Origin: CAYWLQ01 sp964458775
Lineage (GTDB): Bacteria; Myxococcota_A; Polyangia; JAAYKL01
Assembly: GCA_964458775.1 (NCBI GenBank)
Contig: CAYWLQ010000003.1
Span: forward strand, 21,334 to 85,333
Length of the DNA stretch: 64,000 nucleotides
Reading direction: 5' to 3'
Below the pieces are notes generated by a model. The model saw only the letters and a program-made list of their open reading frames with translations, searched no databases and was not told the DNA's origin. Below, piece after piece: positions 28,035-36,666 of the stretch. Each line of letters opens with the position of its first letter. The stretch's first letter is position 1. Made by a program: the position numbers and the translations under genes.

Positions 28035-28202
28035 AAATAACAAACACTCCCTTTGCAACTGTGATTATCACGGTGACTTGTACATCGAAAAAAAATATAT
28101 TGAATACTGACATAACGCTGTCAGCAGCACTTTTGTATGCTCTCCTTAGAACACGAGAAGTTTGTTTTTACAGACTGTTCTCCTTAAAAAAAGGAAAAAA
28201 AG

Positions 28203-28610
28203 ATGAGAGTTAAAAAAAGTGTACCTCTGATAATTACAGACAAAGTAGAAGAGCAGAAAAATTTTTACTGTGAAAACTTTGGATTTCACCCTCTCTTTGA
28301 CAACGGGGACTATCTGGCTCTTGCATCGAATGACGGAAGCTGCGAAATTGCTTTTATGAAACCGTGCAAAACAGAATCGACAGGAGAAAAAATTAATTCG
28401 CCTAAAAGTCTTATCTTTTGTTTTGAAGTTGATAACACAGATGTCGAGTATGCACGTCTTTGTAAAAAGGGAATAGAGTTCATTCAAGTCCCTCAGGATA
28501 ATCCGTGGGGAGACAGAAGTGCAATTTTGTCGGATACTATCGGCATCAGCATATATATATACAATGCTATTCCCATGACCGAAGAATTTTCTCAATTTGT
28601 AAAGGAGTAG
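28203..28610 (+). CDS. VOC-superfamily (glyoxalase/bleomycin-resistance-like) protein
   Basis: A 135-residue single-domain VOC protein: KVEEQKNFYCENFGFHPLFDNGDYLALAS at the start, then SLIFCFEVDNTDVEYARLCKKGIEFIQVPQDNPWGDRSAILSDTIGISIYIYN at the end, the usual paired beta-alpha-beta-beta-beta modules. Dimers bind metal and small molecules; the substrate is unknown. The ribosome site AAGGA (28191-28195) can pair with TCCTT at 28181-28185. It ends one base before the YafY-type regulator; such pairs are common and suggest the regulator controls it. Confidence 0.85.
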   Translation: MRVKKSVPLIITDKVEEQKNFYCENFGFHPLFDNGDYLALASNDGSCEIAFMKPCKTESTGEKINSPKSLIFCFEVDNTDVEYARLCKKGIEFIQVPQDNPWGDRSAILSDTIGISIYIYNAIPMTEEFSQFVKE

Positions 28611-28611
28611 A

Positions 28612-29295
28612 ATGCGTCGCGCAGATCGCCTTTTTTCTATTGTTCAGATTCTGCGAAACCGCAGTTTAACCACGGCCAAGTATCTGGCGGAAATTTTGGA
28701 GATATCTGAAAGAACCGTTTATCGGGATATAAGTGACCTGCTTTGCTCGGGAGTGCCTGTTATGGGCGAAGCCGGGGTGGGATATAGACTTGATAAGAGC
28801 TACAATCTACCTCCTCTAATGTTTACCAAGGAGGAAATTGAAGCCCTTGTTTTGGGAGCCGGCATCGTTAGAAGTTGGGCGGATCGAAATTTGGCTCGTG
28901 CAGCGGACCAGGCTATTTCGAAGATCGAAACCGTGCTGCCTCCTGTATTAAAGAACCGCATTAACAACACGCCCTTGTTTGCTGTTAACTTTGCTCCGGA
29001 TCAAAAACTGTCAGATCGACTAGTTCAATTGCGTGAAGCGGTTAACAGCATGCAAAAAATCAAGCTTATCTATATAAGTGCCAAAGAAGAGAAAACAAAG
29101 AGAACGGTCCGGCCGCTTTGTCTTACCTTTTTTGCTCCGATATGGATGCTGACGGCATGGTGTGAGCTGCGCAAGGCCTTTAGAAACTTTCGTTTAGACC
29201 GAATAGATAACATTGCTGTTTGCGACATTCGATTCAAAGAAGAAAAAGGCAAAACGCTCAATGACTATTTAATACAGATGAAGACTGAAAAATAA
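28612..29295 (+). CDS. YafY-family regulator (HTH_11 plus WYL domain)
   Basis: A 227-residue regulator. Residues 1-55 form an HTH_11 winged helix (RADRLFSIVQILRNRSLTTAKYLAEILEISERTVYRDISDL); residues about 130-225 form a WYL domain (KIKLIYISAKEEKTKRTVRPLCLTFFAPIWMLTAWCELRKAFRNFRLDRID), a fold that binds nucleic-acid or nucleotide-like ligands. Length and order match YafY. It follows the VOC gene by one base, so the two form an operon. Confidence 0.92.
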   Translation: MRRADRLFSIVQILRNRSLTTAKYLAEILEISERTVYRDISDLLCSGVPVMGEAGVGYRLDKSYNLPPLMFTKEEIEALVLGAGIVRSWADRNLARAADQAISKIETVLPPVLKNRINNTPLFAVNFAPDQKLSDRLVQLREAVNSMQKIKLIYISAKEEKTKRTVRPLCLTFFAPIWMLTAWCELRKAFRNFRLDRIDNIAVCDIRFKEEKGKTLNDYLIQMKTEK

Positions 29296-29365
29296 TGTGC
29301 GAGAAGTAGGAGAAGTATTAATATAGGTTGTTTCTTAAAAGCGATGTGAAATAGGATATACCGTA

Positions 29366-30193
29366 ATGAAGAGAGCGCTAAAGAGAATCTCGGATATCTG
29401 GATTGCAGAGGCAACCGTATTAGCTGTGATAGCGATAAATGCGGTTGCTATGCTTGTATCTTCTCTTTTTGAATGCGGCACAGTTTCACATTCGGTATGC
29501 AACAATATAGATGTCGCGTGCGTCGTCTTTTTTATTATCGAAACCCTGATCAAAATAAACCGCAAAGGAATACACGGCTATTGGAAGTCTAATTGGAACA
29601 AATTTGACTTTATTATCGTACTAATGAGCCTGCCCGTCTTTGTTGAACACTTTATAGAAATCCAAGGTTTTGGAGTTGTTCTTATCTTTCGACTTGGAAG
29701 ACTCTTCAGGCTCTTCAGACTCCTAATGTTTGTTCCCAATATCGAACATATGGTTAACGGAACGGTTCGTGCATTAAAGGCTTCAATAGGTGTTTTTATT
29801 GCGCTGTTGCTTTTCAATTTAATTTTTGCCATCGGAGCGACCATTCTTTTCGGCCAAATAGCACCTGAGTATTTTGGAAATCCCTTTTTGTCTATATATT
29901 CAACCTTTAAAGTTTTTACGGTGGAGGGCTGGTACGATATTCCCGATTTGATAGCAGAAAGAGCAAACAGTGATCTGCTGATAGTTGTAGTTCGTTCCTA
30001 CTTTGTAATAGTGGTACTAGTAGGCGGAATTCTAGGTCTTTCTCTCGCCAATGCGGTGTTTGTCGATGAAATGACAATGGATAACACCAAAGAACTCGAA
30101 GACAAAATAGACAAACTAATTACAGAGATGATCGAAATTAAAAAATCTATAAATTCTTCGACACGGTCACAAGACGAGCAAGAGCATACCTAG
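29366..30193 (+). CDS. Voltage-gated cation channel (NaChBac-like single-repeat)
   Basis: A 275-residue six-span channel subunit that would assemble as a tetramer. S1-S3 lie within residues 10-100 (acid residues in NKFDFIIVLMSL), S4 carries four Arg at three-residue steps (RLGRLFRLFRLLMF), and the pore loop reads FTVEGWYDIP with the filter at Thr185-Trp189. NaChBac has TLESW at this place, so the Glu and Trp are kept while Ser is replaced by Gly. A C-terminal coiled coil (ELEDKIDKLITEMIEIKKSI) would hold the tetramer together. Sodium selectivity is likely but not certain. Monocistronic; ribosome site weak. Confidence 0.88.
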   Translation: MKRALKRISDIWIAEATVLAVIAINAVAMLVSSLFECGTVSHSVCNNIDVACVVFFIIETLIKINRKGIHGYWKSNWNKFDFIIVLMSLPVFVEHFIEIQGFGVVLIFRLGRLFRLFRLLMFVPNIEHMVNGTVRALKASIGVFIALLLFNLIFAIGATILFGQIAPEYFGNPFLSIYSTFKVFTVEGWYDIPDLIAERANSDLLIVVVRSYFVIVVLVGGILGLSLANAVFVDEMTMDNTKELEDKIDKLITEMIEIKKSINSSTRSQDEQEHT

Positions 30194-30201
30194 GGGCTAG
30201 A

Positions 30202-30348
30202 TCATACAGGAACCTTTGTTTTTTGCGGGGGAACTCGAACGGGTTTCCCATCGAAAGCCTGAATCAGATCGGTTCCGGTTTCGGCGGCTATTTTTTCGGC
30301 GCGCTTTCGAGCACGTTTGAGCGCGGTAAGAGCGGCTTTAGTTCCTGT
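30202..30348 (-). pseudogene. Remnant of a small gene at the edge of the GC-rich island
   Basis: On the minus strand, 48 codons remain open between two stops (30349-30351 and 30202-30204) without any start codon. The translation is strongly coding-like, with ALKRARKRAEKIAAETGT followed by DLIQAFDGKPVRVPP. I recall similar short proteins of about 60-75 residues near mobile genes, but cannot name the family. It lies just downstream of the AlbA_2 gene on the same strand and is GC-rich like the island, so it probably arrived with it and lost its 5' end. Confidence 0.5.
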
Positions 30349-30395
30349 TCAAACCGACTATTTAGATTCCTAAGTCATGGGTGTGCTCTCCGTAG

Positions 30396-31640
30396 TCAAT
30401 GATTATCGACTATATTGGCCGCCCATATTACCAATCGCAACTCACTGTCGTCGATAACGCTGTATTCAGGAATCCGTCCGGACATTTTTTGACTTTCCGC
30501 CAAAATAATCGGTACGCCGTCCCCTCTTCGATCCATTAAAAACGTGCGGCCCAAAGCATCAGCCGGGTCTACTGAACAGCGCGCCAGTAGAGAGACTATC
30601 AATTCGTTCCGACTGTATTGGCGCATGCTCATGCTTTCCGGTGTAAGCGTATTGGCAAGCCCGCCGGGAACGTACAATTCCAGCCGGTCTTTGAACATAT
30701 GGAGCCGTATGCGAGCACCGGCCATGGAATAGTCACGGTGGGCAACGGCATTGACCAGCGCTTCAAACACAGCTCTTTCACTAAACTGTGAAAGCTCCCT
30801 TCGACTTTGACCTTTCACAGCGCGTATCTGCTGATTGCGACGCACAAAATGTAAAGCTTCCTTAACTTGATTGTCGAGGGTGCCCCCAAAATCGCGCGCA
30901 TCATTTTGGTAATTTACATCTGCCCGTTCCCCTGCATAACTGACCGCCTGAATTTGCGCATGGGACAAACGTTGTTGAGGGTCGTTGCTGCATAGGAGAA
31001 CGCCGCCGACTGTCAGACGCAAGGTTCCATCATCATCGTCGGCAACAATCCGCAACTTTCGCAGCAAAGTTTCATCAGCACCGGCATTGTCCCTTAGAAA
31101 ACGACTTGCCAGATCTGAATTGAGATCTGTTATTTCGCTGCCGGATACCACGGTTTCGTCGAATCGAATTACCCGACTTTGACTGCGTTCCTGGAACAAA
31201 CGGGCGAGCACCTCAGGCTGCATTTCTCTTTTCGAGCTGCCGATACGGCGAAAGTATCCTCCCGGGCTTTTGTGAACAAACAGGCTCCTGTCCACTTCCA
31301 CAGTGATAACCGGCACAAGCTTTCCGCTCGAATCGGACAGCTCCAGCTTTCGAATCATTGTATCCAACGGCGGTTTAATAGAATCGTTGCATACCTCGCG
31401 AACCCAACCCTCGACAACATCGAGTCGTTCGATCGGTATGCCGAAAATTTCACGTGTCTTGTCATCAACACCCAACACAAGTGTACCTCCGCGACCGTTT
31501 GCAAATGCAGCTAGCTCATCCGCAAAATCATCCCGATTGGGGGCTTTTACACGATCTCCCGCCAACAGGACTTGCTTCAATTCCAGACCGGAATCTTCGC
31601 CGAGGCGGATTCGTCTATCCAAACTGTCTTTATTATTCAT
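30396..31640 (-). CDS. AlbA_2 (Schlafen-type) protein with GHKL-like ATP-binding C-terminus
   Basis: A 414-residue cytoplasmic protein. Residues about 12-130 form an AlbA_2/Schlafen domain (SGLELKQVLL, FADELAAFANGRGGTLVLGVDD, YFRRIGSSKREM), a nucleic-acid-binding fold seen in regulators and defence proteins. Residues about 270-400 resemble HATPase_c_4, a GHKL-type ATP-binding domain (FEALVNAVAHRDYS, LELYVPGGLANTL, SRNELIVSLL). Its ATG overlaps the end of the PHP-ATPase gene by eight bases (ATGAATAA), so the two are translationally coupled. AlbA_2 plus HATPase proteins are usually annotated as regulators; the tight pairing with a nuclease-like ATPase makes a defence or sensing partner role plausible. 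Base composition is richer in G and C than the flanks, suggesting transfer. Confidence 0.88.
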   Translation of the reverse strand: MNNKDSLDRRIRLGEDSGLELKQVLLAGDRVKAPNRDDFADELAAFANGRGGTLVLGVDDKTREIFGIPIERLDVVEGWVREVCNDSIKPPLDTMIRKLELSDSSGKLVPVITVEVDRSLFVHKSPGGYFRRIGSSKREMQPEVLARLFQERSQSRVIRFDETVVSGSEITDLNSDLASRFLRDNAGADETLLRKLRIVADDDDGTLRLTVGGVLLCSNDPQQRLSHAQIQAVSYAGERADVNYQNDARDFGGTLDNQVKEALHFVRRNQQIRAVKGQSRRELSQFSERAVFEALVNAVAHRDYSMAGARIRLHMFKDRLELYVPGGLANTLTPESMSMRQYSRNELIVSLLARCSVDPADALGRTFLMDRRGDGVPIILAESQKMSGRIPEYSVIDDSELRLVIWAANIVDNH

Positions 31641-34356
31641 GGGTCGAATCTCCAGACTTCATAATTCGCCTATAGCGCATCTCGAATGCCTGCGCGCCGC
31701 CTTCCATGACACGACAGATTTCGTCTCTTACTTTTCTTTCCTGTAGACCGCCTTCGCATCCGATGTGCGTGGTTCCACCGCCGGGAACGAGTGACACGAT
31801 CTGCTCCGCATCCCCATGTACCACGACGTTTGGATTGTGGGTTACCACGATAATTTGTCGCTCGGATTTTGTCTCTCGAAGGCGTCGAACTACCAGTCCG
31901 TAAATCAGCGTGTTGTCCAAATCGTCCTCGGGCTGATCGAGAATGATCGGCTCTTTGCCATATCCAAGGACAAACGCGAGCAATGCAGCGGTTTTCTGTC
32001 CCGCAGAACCCTGTTCGATGGGCCTCCAAGCTCCACTTGATGTGGGCTCCTTGAATTTGACAGATACAGAGTCCTCCGGAAGAAACAGCGCAAGGCGATC
32101 CAGCCGTTCCGGTTGGGTTTTCTGAAGTGCGTTTGCAAATCTGTGGTCTTTTACGCTCCATCCTTGGCGTTCATCAGAAACGAACGCATTCATTTTTTGA
32201 ATGATCGCATCCAATGATTCATAGCTCCACGGTTGTTGATTCGTTGAAATTTGGTTTGCAAGTGAATGATAGTCCTCTTCAAATTTCGCGGAAAACCCAA
32301 GGACACCTCTGAGAAATTGTTTAATAGTCTCTGTTGAACAAGACCCGCAGTACTCGACATCAACTCGGATCAGCTCACTTGTGCTGTTGCTGATAAGCGA
32401 TTTACGTCGTGCGGTAAGACTTTTGCGCGTTTCTCTATATCGGCTGAGTACATTCTTCGCTTCTTTGTCTATTGTCTCAGCATTTGCACGCTGCTTTTCG
32501 AGACCGGCAATCTCCGTTTCGAGGCTCGCCGCCCTTTCAAGCAGCTCGCGGTATTCGTCAGGGCTTCCGATACCGGCACTTTCCAATTGCTCGGATACCT
32601 CCTGAAAAGCCGATTCGCTCGCGTGTACCGTCTCTCGCCAGACCGCCATATCCGCACCCGCCAGTATGGTTTCGATAGTTGTTTTTGTATCCGCGATTTT
32701 TTGTACGACAACGGATTGCAAATCCATGACCACGGCGCGTGTAGCACTGTGCGCATTTAAAAGGGCGCGTATCCCAGGCGTATCCTCTTGTTCACCGCCG
32801 AGGTCGATATCTGCGGCCGCCAGCTCTTCGACCGATTGGCTGACACGCTCAATGCCTTCCATCGTGGTCTCAACGATAGCTGACCAAAAACCATCCAGGC
32901 GTCTTCGCTTTCTGTATTCTCCGAGAACTTGGGCATGGCCGCCTTGCTGCAATAGCAAGAGCTTGCGTTTCACGTCTTCCAAGATTGCTTTTCGTCCAGG
33001 AATATTTGAAGCCGACGCCCTCAATGAACGCGCATCGGCCCGCAAAGAGAGATATCGATTTTCGAGCTCTTTGAGTGTCCTACGAAGTTCGACACCGCGA
33101 ACCTCCTCGCTGTCGTCGATAACAGTAAGCAGCGCATCGGGATCAAGCGCCAACTGAAAAAGCTGTTTTTGACTGTAGATTCGAACAGGAAACCGTTCCC
33201 ATACATCTCCTTCTTCGATGACTCTTTCGTTTTTTTCACATCTGACAATAGCCGGAACAATTCCCTGTTGGTCCCACGTGACAACAAAACGCTCGCCGTC
33301 TTTTCTATAGAGAACTTCGACCACGGTATCCGGCGTCAGCAATCCCTCGTCCATGCGCCCGGTCGGCACACGCACGCGCTTTTCATATGCGTCTCTCAGT
33401 GAATCTTTATCCTTCTCGCCGAGCTCGTTTTCACGCCGAAGCGCCGCTCGAATGAGGTCGACGGCGGTGGATTTGCCGGCGCCTCTACCGCCGATAATAC
33501 TGCTCAACCATGGGTTGAATTGGATTTTTAAAGGACTTTGACGCCCCATGAATTTCGCTTTGGACACCGAGACACTTTCGATAACGCAAGATGCATGTCG
33601 ATTTGGGTCGGAAGACGCCAACTGCAAAGATGCATTGCCGTCGAGGAGAGAAAGCCGAAGCCCCTCGATATTTGGGGTCGTCATCTTTACCCAAGTAAAC
33701 CGTCGGCCCATTTCCGCTAACCGATGGCTGTCCGATCCGTGCAGCTGCGGAATTACTCGTTTGATTTCAGGTCGACTTCCATCCAACCATGTTGTATCGG
33801 TTGGGAAGGCCGGAACCGGCTCGACCTCCGCAGCAAGCAATCGCCGATGACACAATTCCTTGATACGCTGTTGGCCGTCGTGTTCTAGAAGACCGGAAGG
33901 CTTGTTGATGTGGGCTCCGATCACCAGAACATCGTCCCCGCCGATATCGAAGAGCTGTTCCACACTAAGAGACGACCGCGCGGCTTGTTCACCGCGAGAA
34001 TCTACCGGGACGTGTGCTTTGGACAGCAGGTCATCCACATGCGAAGCGGCGCAGACCGGATCGAAAATAAACAGTAAGTGCGTTCCGTCGCAAGCTGTCA
34101 GCTCAACGCCGGGAAATATCACCGGTGCGCCTTCAACTTCTACCGCTGCCGATTTCAGTGGGTCGATTCCGGCGCTCGTGTTGTGATCGGTTACGGCAAT
34201 CGCGTGAAGCCCCGCGTCGCGGGCCGCCTCAACCCATTTTTTCCAGTCCTTTGCATTTCTGTCTTCCTCCGGCATGAAATCATAGGATGCGAAGGTGTGC
34301 GCATGTAAATCTATTTTCCACCATCTAGACCCCGGCCAATTCCATGATACAGTCAT
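31633..34356 (-). CDS. TrlF-like protein: PHP phosphoesterase domain fused to SMC/RecF-like ATPase
   Basis: A 907-residue protein. The N-terminus is a PHP metal-dependent phosphoesterase: KIDLHAHTFASYD, AIAVTDHNTSAGI, FPGVELTA, GAHINKP and LHGSDSHRLAEMG supply the His/Asp metal ligands. An ABC/SMC-type ATPase is wrapped around it: Walker A GGRGAGKS near residue 287, coiled coils in the middle (about 410-660), a CGSC motif near 667, signature-like SAGQKTAALLAF, Walker B PIILDQPEDDLDN near 801 and H-loop VTHNPN near 836. PHP domains cut phosphodiesters and SMC-like ATPases sense DNA ends or structures, so a DNA- or RNA-targeting effector is likely. GGAGG lies eight bases before the ATG. First gene of a two-gene overlapping operon; GC-rich relative to flanks. 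Confidence 0.9.
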   Translation of the reverse strand: MTVSWNWPGSRWWKIDLHAHTFASYDFMPEEDRNAKDWKKWVEAARDAGLHAIAVTDHNTSAGIDPLKSAAVEVEGAPVIFPGVELTACDGTHLLFIFDPVCAASHVDDLLSKAHVPVDSRGEQAARSSLSVEQLFDIGGDDVLVIGAHINKPSGLLEHDGQQRIKELCHRRLLAAEVEPVPAFPTDTTWLDGSRPEIKRVIPQLHGSDSHRLAEMGRRFTWVKMTTPNIEGLRLSLLDGNASLQLASSDPNRHASCVIESVSVSKAKFMGRQSPLKIQFNPWLSSIIGGRGAGKSTAVDLIRAALRRENELGEKDKDSLRDAYEKRVRVPTGRMDEGLLTPDTVVEVLYRKDGERFVVTWDQQGIVPAIVRCEKNERVIEEGDVWERFPVRIYSQKQLFQLALDPDALLTVIDDSEEVRGVELRRTLKELENRYLSLRADARSLRASASNIPGRKAILEDVKRKLLLLQQGGHAQVLGEYRKRRRLDGFWSAIVETTMEGIERVSQSVEELAAADIDLGGEQEDTPGIRALLNAHSATRAVVMDLQSVVVQKIADTKTTIETILAGADMAVWRETVHASESAFQEVSEQLESAGIGSPDEYRELLERAASLETEIAGLEKQRANAETIDKEAKNVLSRYRETRKSLTARRKSLISNSTSELIRVDVEYCGSCSTETIKQFLRGVLGFSAKFEEDYHSLANQISTNQQPWSYESLDAIIQKMNAFVSDERQGWSVKDHRFANALQKTQPERLDRLALFLPEDSVSVKFKEPTSSGAWRPIEQGSAGQKTAALLAFVLGYGKEPIILDQPEDDLDNTLIYGLVVRRLRETKSERQIIVVTHNPNVVVHGDAEQIVSLVPGGGTTHIGCEGGLQERKVRDEICRVMEGGAQAFEMRYRRIMKSGDSTHE

Positions 34357-34771
34357 TGCTTGTTACCTCCGTCTCTAAATCGTGGTAAACTGAGGAATTT
34401 GCTGTACTATCAGGTCTTGTCTCCCTCGCTTTTTTCAATGAAAACACCTCTTCGCATCGGTATCCAAGACTAAAACTGAAAGTCACAATCTCAACTTATC
34501 GTAAACGGGAAAAATCGTCCAGACAAAGACTTTTGAGATTGATTGATTTACTTTCTGTTAAGAGCGGCTGTTGCAAAAAAAAAATATTAATAACAGTTAT
34601 GGGTAAAGACAAGATTTTACAGGGTTTTCAAGAGGTTATAACTAAACTCAATACAGCCTACATACCGCGAGAACAGAGCTTTATTTAACTTTTGCATTAC
34701 CGACAAAGATAATTCAAACAACTCAAATTGAGTGATTGAGAAGTTGCTTTTACCCTGGTACCTTTCGCTTT
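34357..34771. other. Intergenic region between the GC-rich island and alr
   Basis: AT-rich, returning to host-like composition. A 29-codon frame beginning ATG 34599 (MGKDKILQGFQEVITKLN) looks faintly coding but lacks a ribosome site; it may be a remnant. No RNA gene, terminator or operator is clear. Confidence 0.4.
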
Positions 34772-35923
34772 ATGAAATCGGATTACTCAGAAATAATATC
34801 TTCTAACTGTTATGTAGAAATCAATACAGACAACCTTGCTCACAATGCTTCGATCTTTCGGGCTTTGGCGGGTAGTGAGCGCAAATTGGCTGCTGTGGTT
34901 AAAGCTAATGCTTACGGACACGGCATGGTTGAGACCGCAAAAACTCTTGTTAATGCAGGAGCGGACTGGCTTGCTGTCTTTTCTATAGAAGAGGGTTTGA
35001 TTCTGCGAAATGGCGGAATAGACCTCCCTATTCTTGTTCTCGGTCCTCCTTCACCGGGGCGCATTCTTGATGCTGTACATGCCGATTTGAGACTTACGGC
35101 GGCTTCTCCTGACACGGCATTACGTATTGCAGAGTATAGCAGGGGGCGTGCTGCGGTTCACCTAAAAATAGAAACAGGAACCAATCGACAAGGGCTAAGG
35201 TCTGAAGAACTGATTTCTACAGCAAAGGCTCTTGCTGATAAAGGTGTGTTTATAGAAGGTGCCTACACTCATTTTGCCGACATAGAGGATACCACCGACC
35301 ATGCTTTTGCCGAAACCCAACTGTCTGCTTTTAAACTTGCGGTGGATACTTTAAGACAAGAAGGTCACAAGATTCCCATACCCCACACAGCATGTTCTGC
35401 TGCCGCTATTTTGTTTCCGGATACCTATTTTCAAATGCTCCGCGTAGGTATTGCGCTTTACGGACTTTGGCCCTCTCGCGAAACCAAGGTGTCGGCAAAA
35501 ATGTTGGGGCGTAACGACATGGATTTGAGACCCGTAATGTCGGCCAAAACCTATGTTTCGCAAATTCACACAGTGGAAAAAGGTCAGTATGTGGGCTACG
35601 GGCGCTCTTTTAGAACCACCAGAGATACCAGAATAGCTGTTTTGCCTGTCGGCTATGCGGACGGATATGACAGGGCATTATCAAATAGGGCGCATGTATT
35701 AATCAGAGGTGTCAGAGCTCCAGTGCGAGGAAGAATTTGTATGAACCTTACCATGGTAGATGTAACCGACATAGAAGATGCTGTTACGGGTGATGAAGCG
35801 GTTCTTTTGGGCAGTCAAGGAAAGGAGCTGATTACCTCCGAATTTTTGGCCGAAACCGCCGGAACCATCAACTATGAAATAGTTACACGCATAATGCCTC
35901 ATGCCGAACGAGTGTTTAAATAA
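34772..35923 (+). CDS. alr: Alanine racemase
   Basis: PLP enzyme that makes D-alanine for peptidoglycan. The product (383 residues from ATG 34772) has the PLP lysine in AVVKANAYGHGM near the N-terminus, the GTNRQGLR loop, the catalytic Tyr in VGYGRSF, and the C-terminal VRGRICMNLTMVDVT motif. An in-frame TTG at 34736 would add 12 residues; neither start has a good ribosome site, and the homology supports the later ATG. It stands alone; the next gene starts 76 bases on. Confidence 0.95.
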   Translation: MKSDYSEIISSNCYVEINTDNLAHNASIFRALAGSERKLAAVVKANAYGHGMVETAKTLVNAGADWLAVFSIEEGLILRNGGIDLPILVLGPPSPGRILDAVHADLRLTAASPDTALRIAEYSRGRAAVHLKIETGTNRQGLRSEELISTAKALADKGVFIEGAYTHFADIEDTTDHAFAETQLSAFKLAVDTLRQEGHKIPIPHTACSAAAILFPDTYFQMLRVGIALYGLWPSRETKVSAKMLGRNDMDLRPVMSAKTYVSQIHTVEKGQYVGYGRSFRTTRDTRIAVLPVGYADGYDRALSNRAHVLIRGVRAPVRGRICMNLTMVDVTDIEDAVTGDEAVLLGSQGKELITSEFLAETAGTINYEIVTRIMPHAERVFK

Positions 35924-35999
35924 AAACAATTACAGTCGCTAAATTGCGAACATGACCTTATTCGCGCTATTATGTCTGTGTATGAAGGGAGGCTATATT

Positions 36000-36629
36000 A
36001 TGTACAAACGGCAATTTGCCTTTTTATTTTGTGTACTTGTCTTGGTCGGACTTGTCGGAAAAGTTGAGGCTGCCAGTCCTGATGAGTGGAGAAAAACGGA
36101 AGAAAAAGCTGACACTGATGTACGAAAACTTGAACTTAGACAGAACTACACAGGCGTTACTCCAGGTAAAGGCAATAATCTTCCTCGGGTTGAAGAACTA
36201 AAAGGACGTTCAGAAGCTTGGGTTACCTGGCCGGGATTCATGCTTATGGAAGACGGCGGATCTAGGATTTTCGTGCAGGCCACTGAGTCATTGAAATATA
36301 TAATCAAGGACAAAGGAACTGTTATTATATTATCTTTAAGAAATGCCAAAGTTCATCTCACCAACAACAGAAACCCGCTGGTAACAACTCACTTCAATAC
36401 ACCGTTAAAAAGGGCTTATATAAAGAAACGCAAAAAAGAGATTCAATTGGTAATGGAACTTAAAGTTTCTATTAATCCGCAAATAAGTCGAATGACGGAT
36501 AATGACGGGTATCACTACATGTTTATTGATTTTCCGCCCGGTGAATACCCGATAGCAGATTCCGGTTCACAACGACCGACCTTTTCTGACGGTTCATCAA
36601 CTGACGAAACCCCGCCGGCAAATTTCTAG
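36000..36629 (+). CDS. Exported AMIN-like protein, function unknown
   Basis: A 209-residue exported protein; ATG 36000 is eight bases after AAGGGAGG, and upstream in-frame codons lack a ribosome site. A signal peptide ends near VEA-AS. From about residue 70 the pattern of strands (AWVTWPGFMLMEDGGSRIFVQ, VIILSLRNAKVHLT, LKRAYIKKRKKEIQLVMEL, YHYMFIDFPPGEYP) resembles an AMIN domain, which binds peptidoglycan or secretins. The last 30 residues are Ser/Thr/Pro-rich and disordered. Similar to the C-terminal part of the protein at 22,455, so both may belong to one envelope function; that is inference. Confidence 0.6.
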   Translation: MYKRQFAFLFCVLVLVGLVGKVEAASPDEWRKTEEKADTDVRKLELRQNYTGVTPGKGNNLPRVEELKGRSEAWVTWPGFMLMEDGGSRIFVQATESLKYIIKDKGTVIILSLRNAKVHLTNNRNPLVTTHFNTPLKRAYIKKRKKEIQLVMELKVSINPQISRMTDNDGYHYMFIDFPPGEYPIADSGSQRPTFSDGSSTDETPPANF

Positions 36630-36666
36630 TATAAAGCTATTTGTTATATAACCAGGTGCGGAAATA

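Noticed and set aside
30225..30260. tRNA-like GGAACTCGAAC stretch
   Set aside because: No cloverleaf can be drawn; it is part of the start-less coding remnant on the minus strand.
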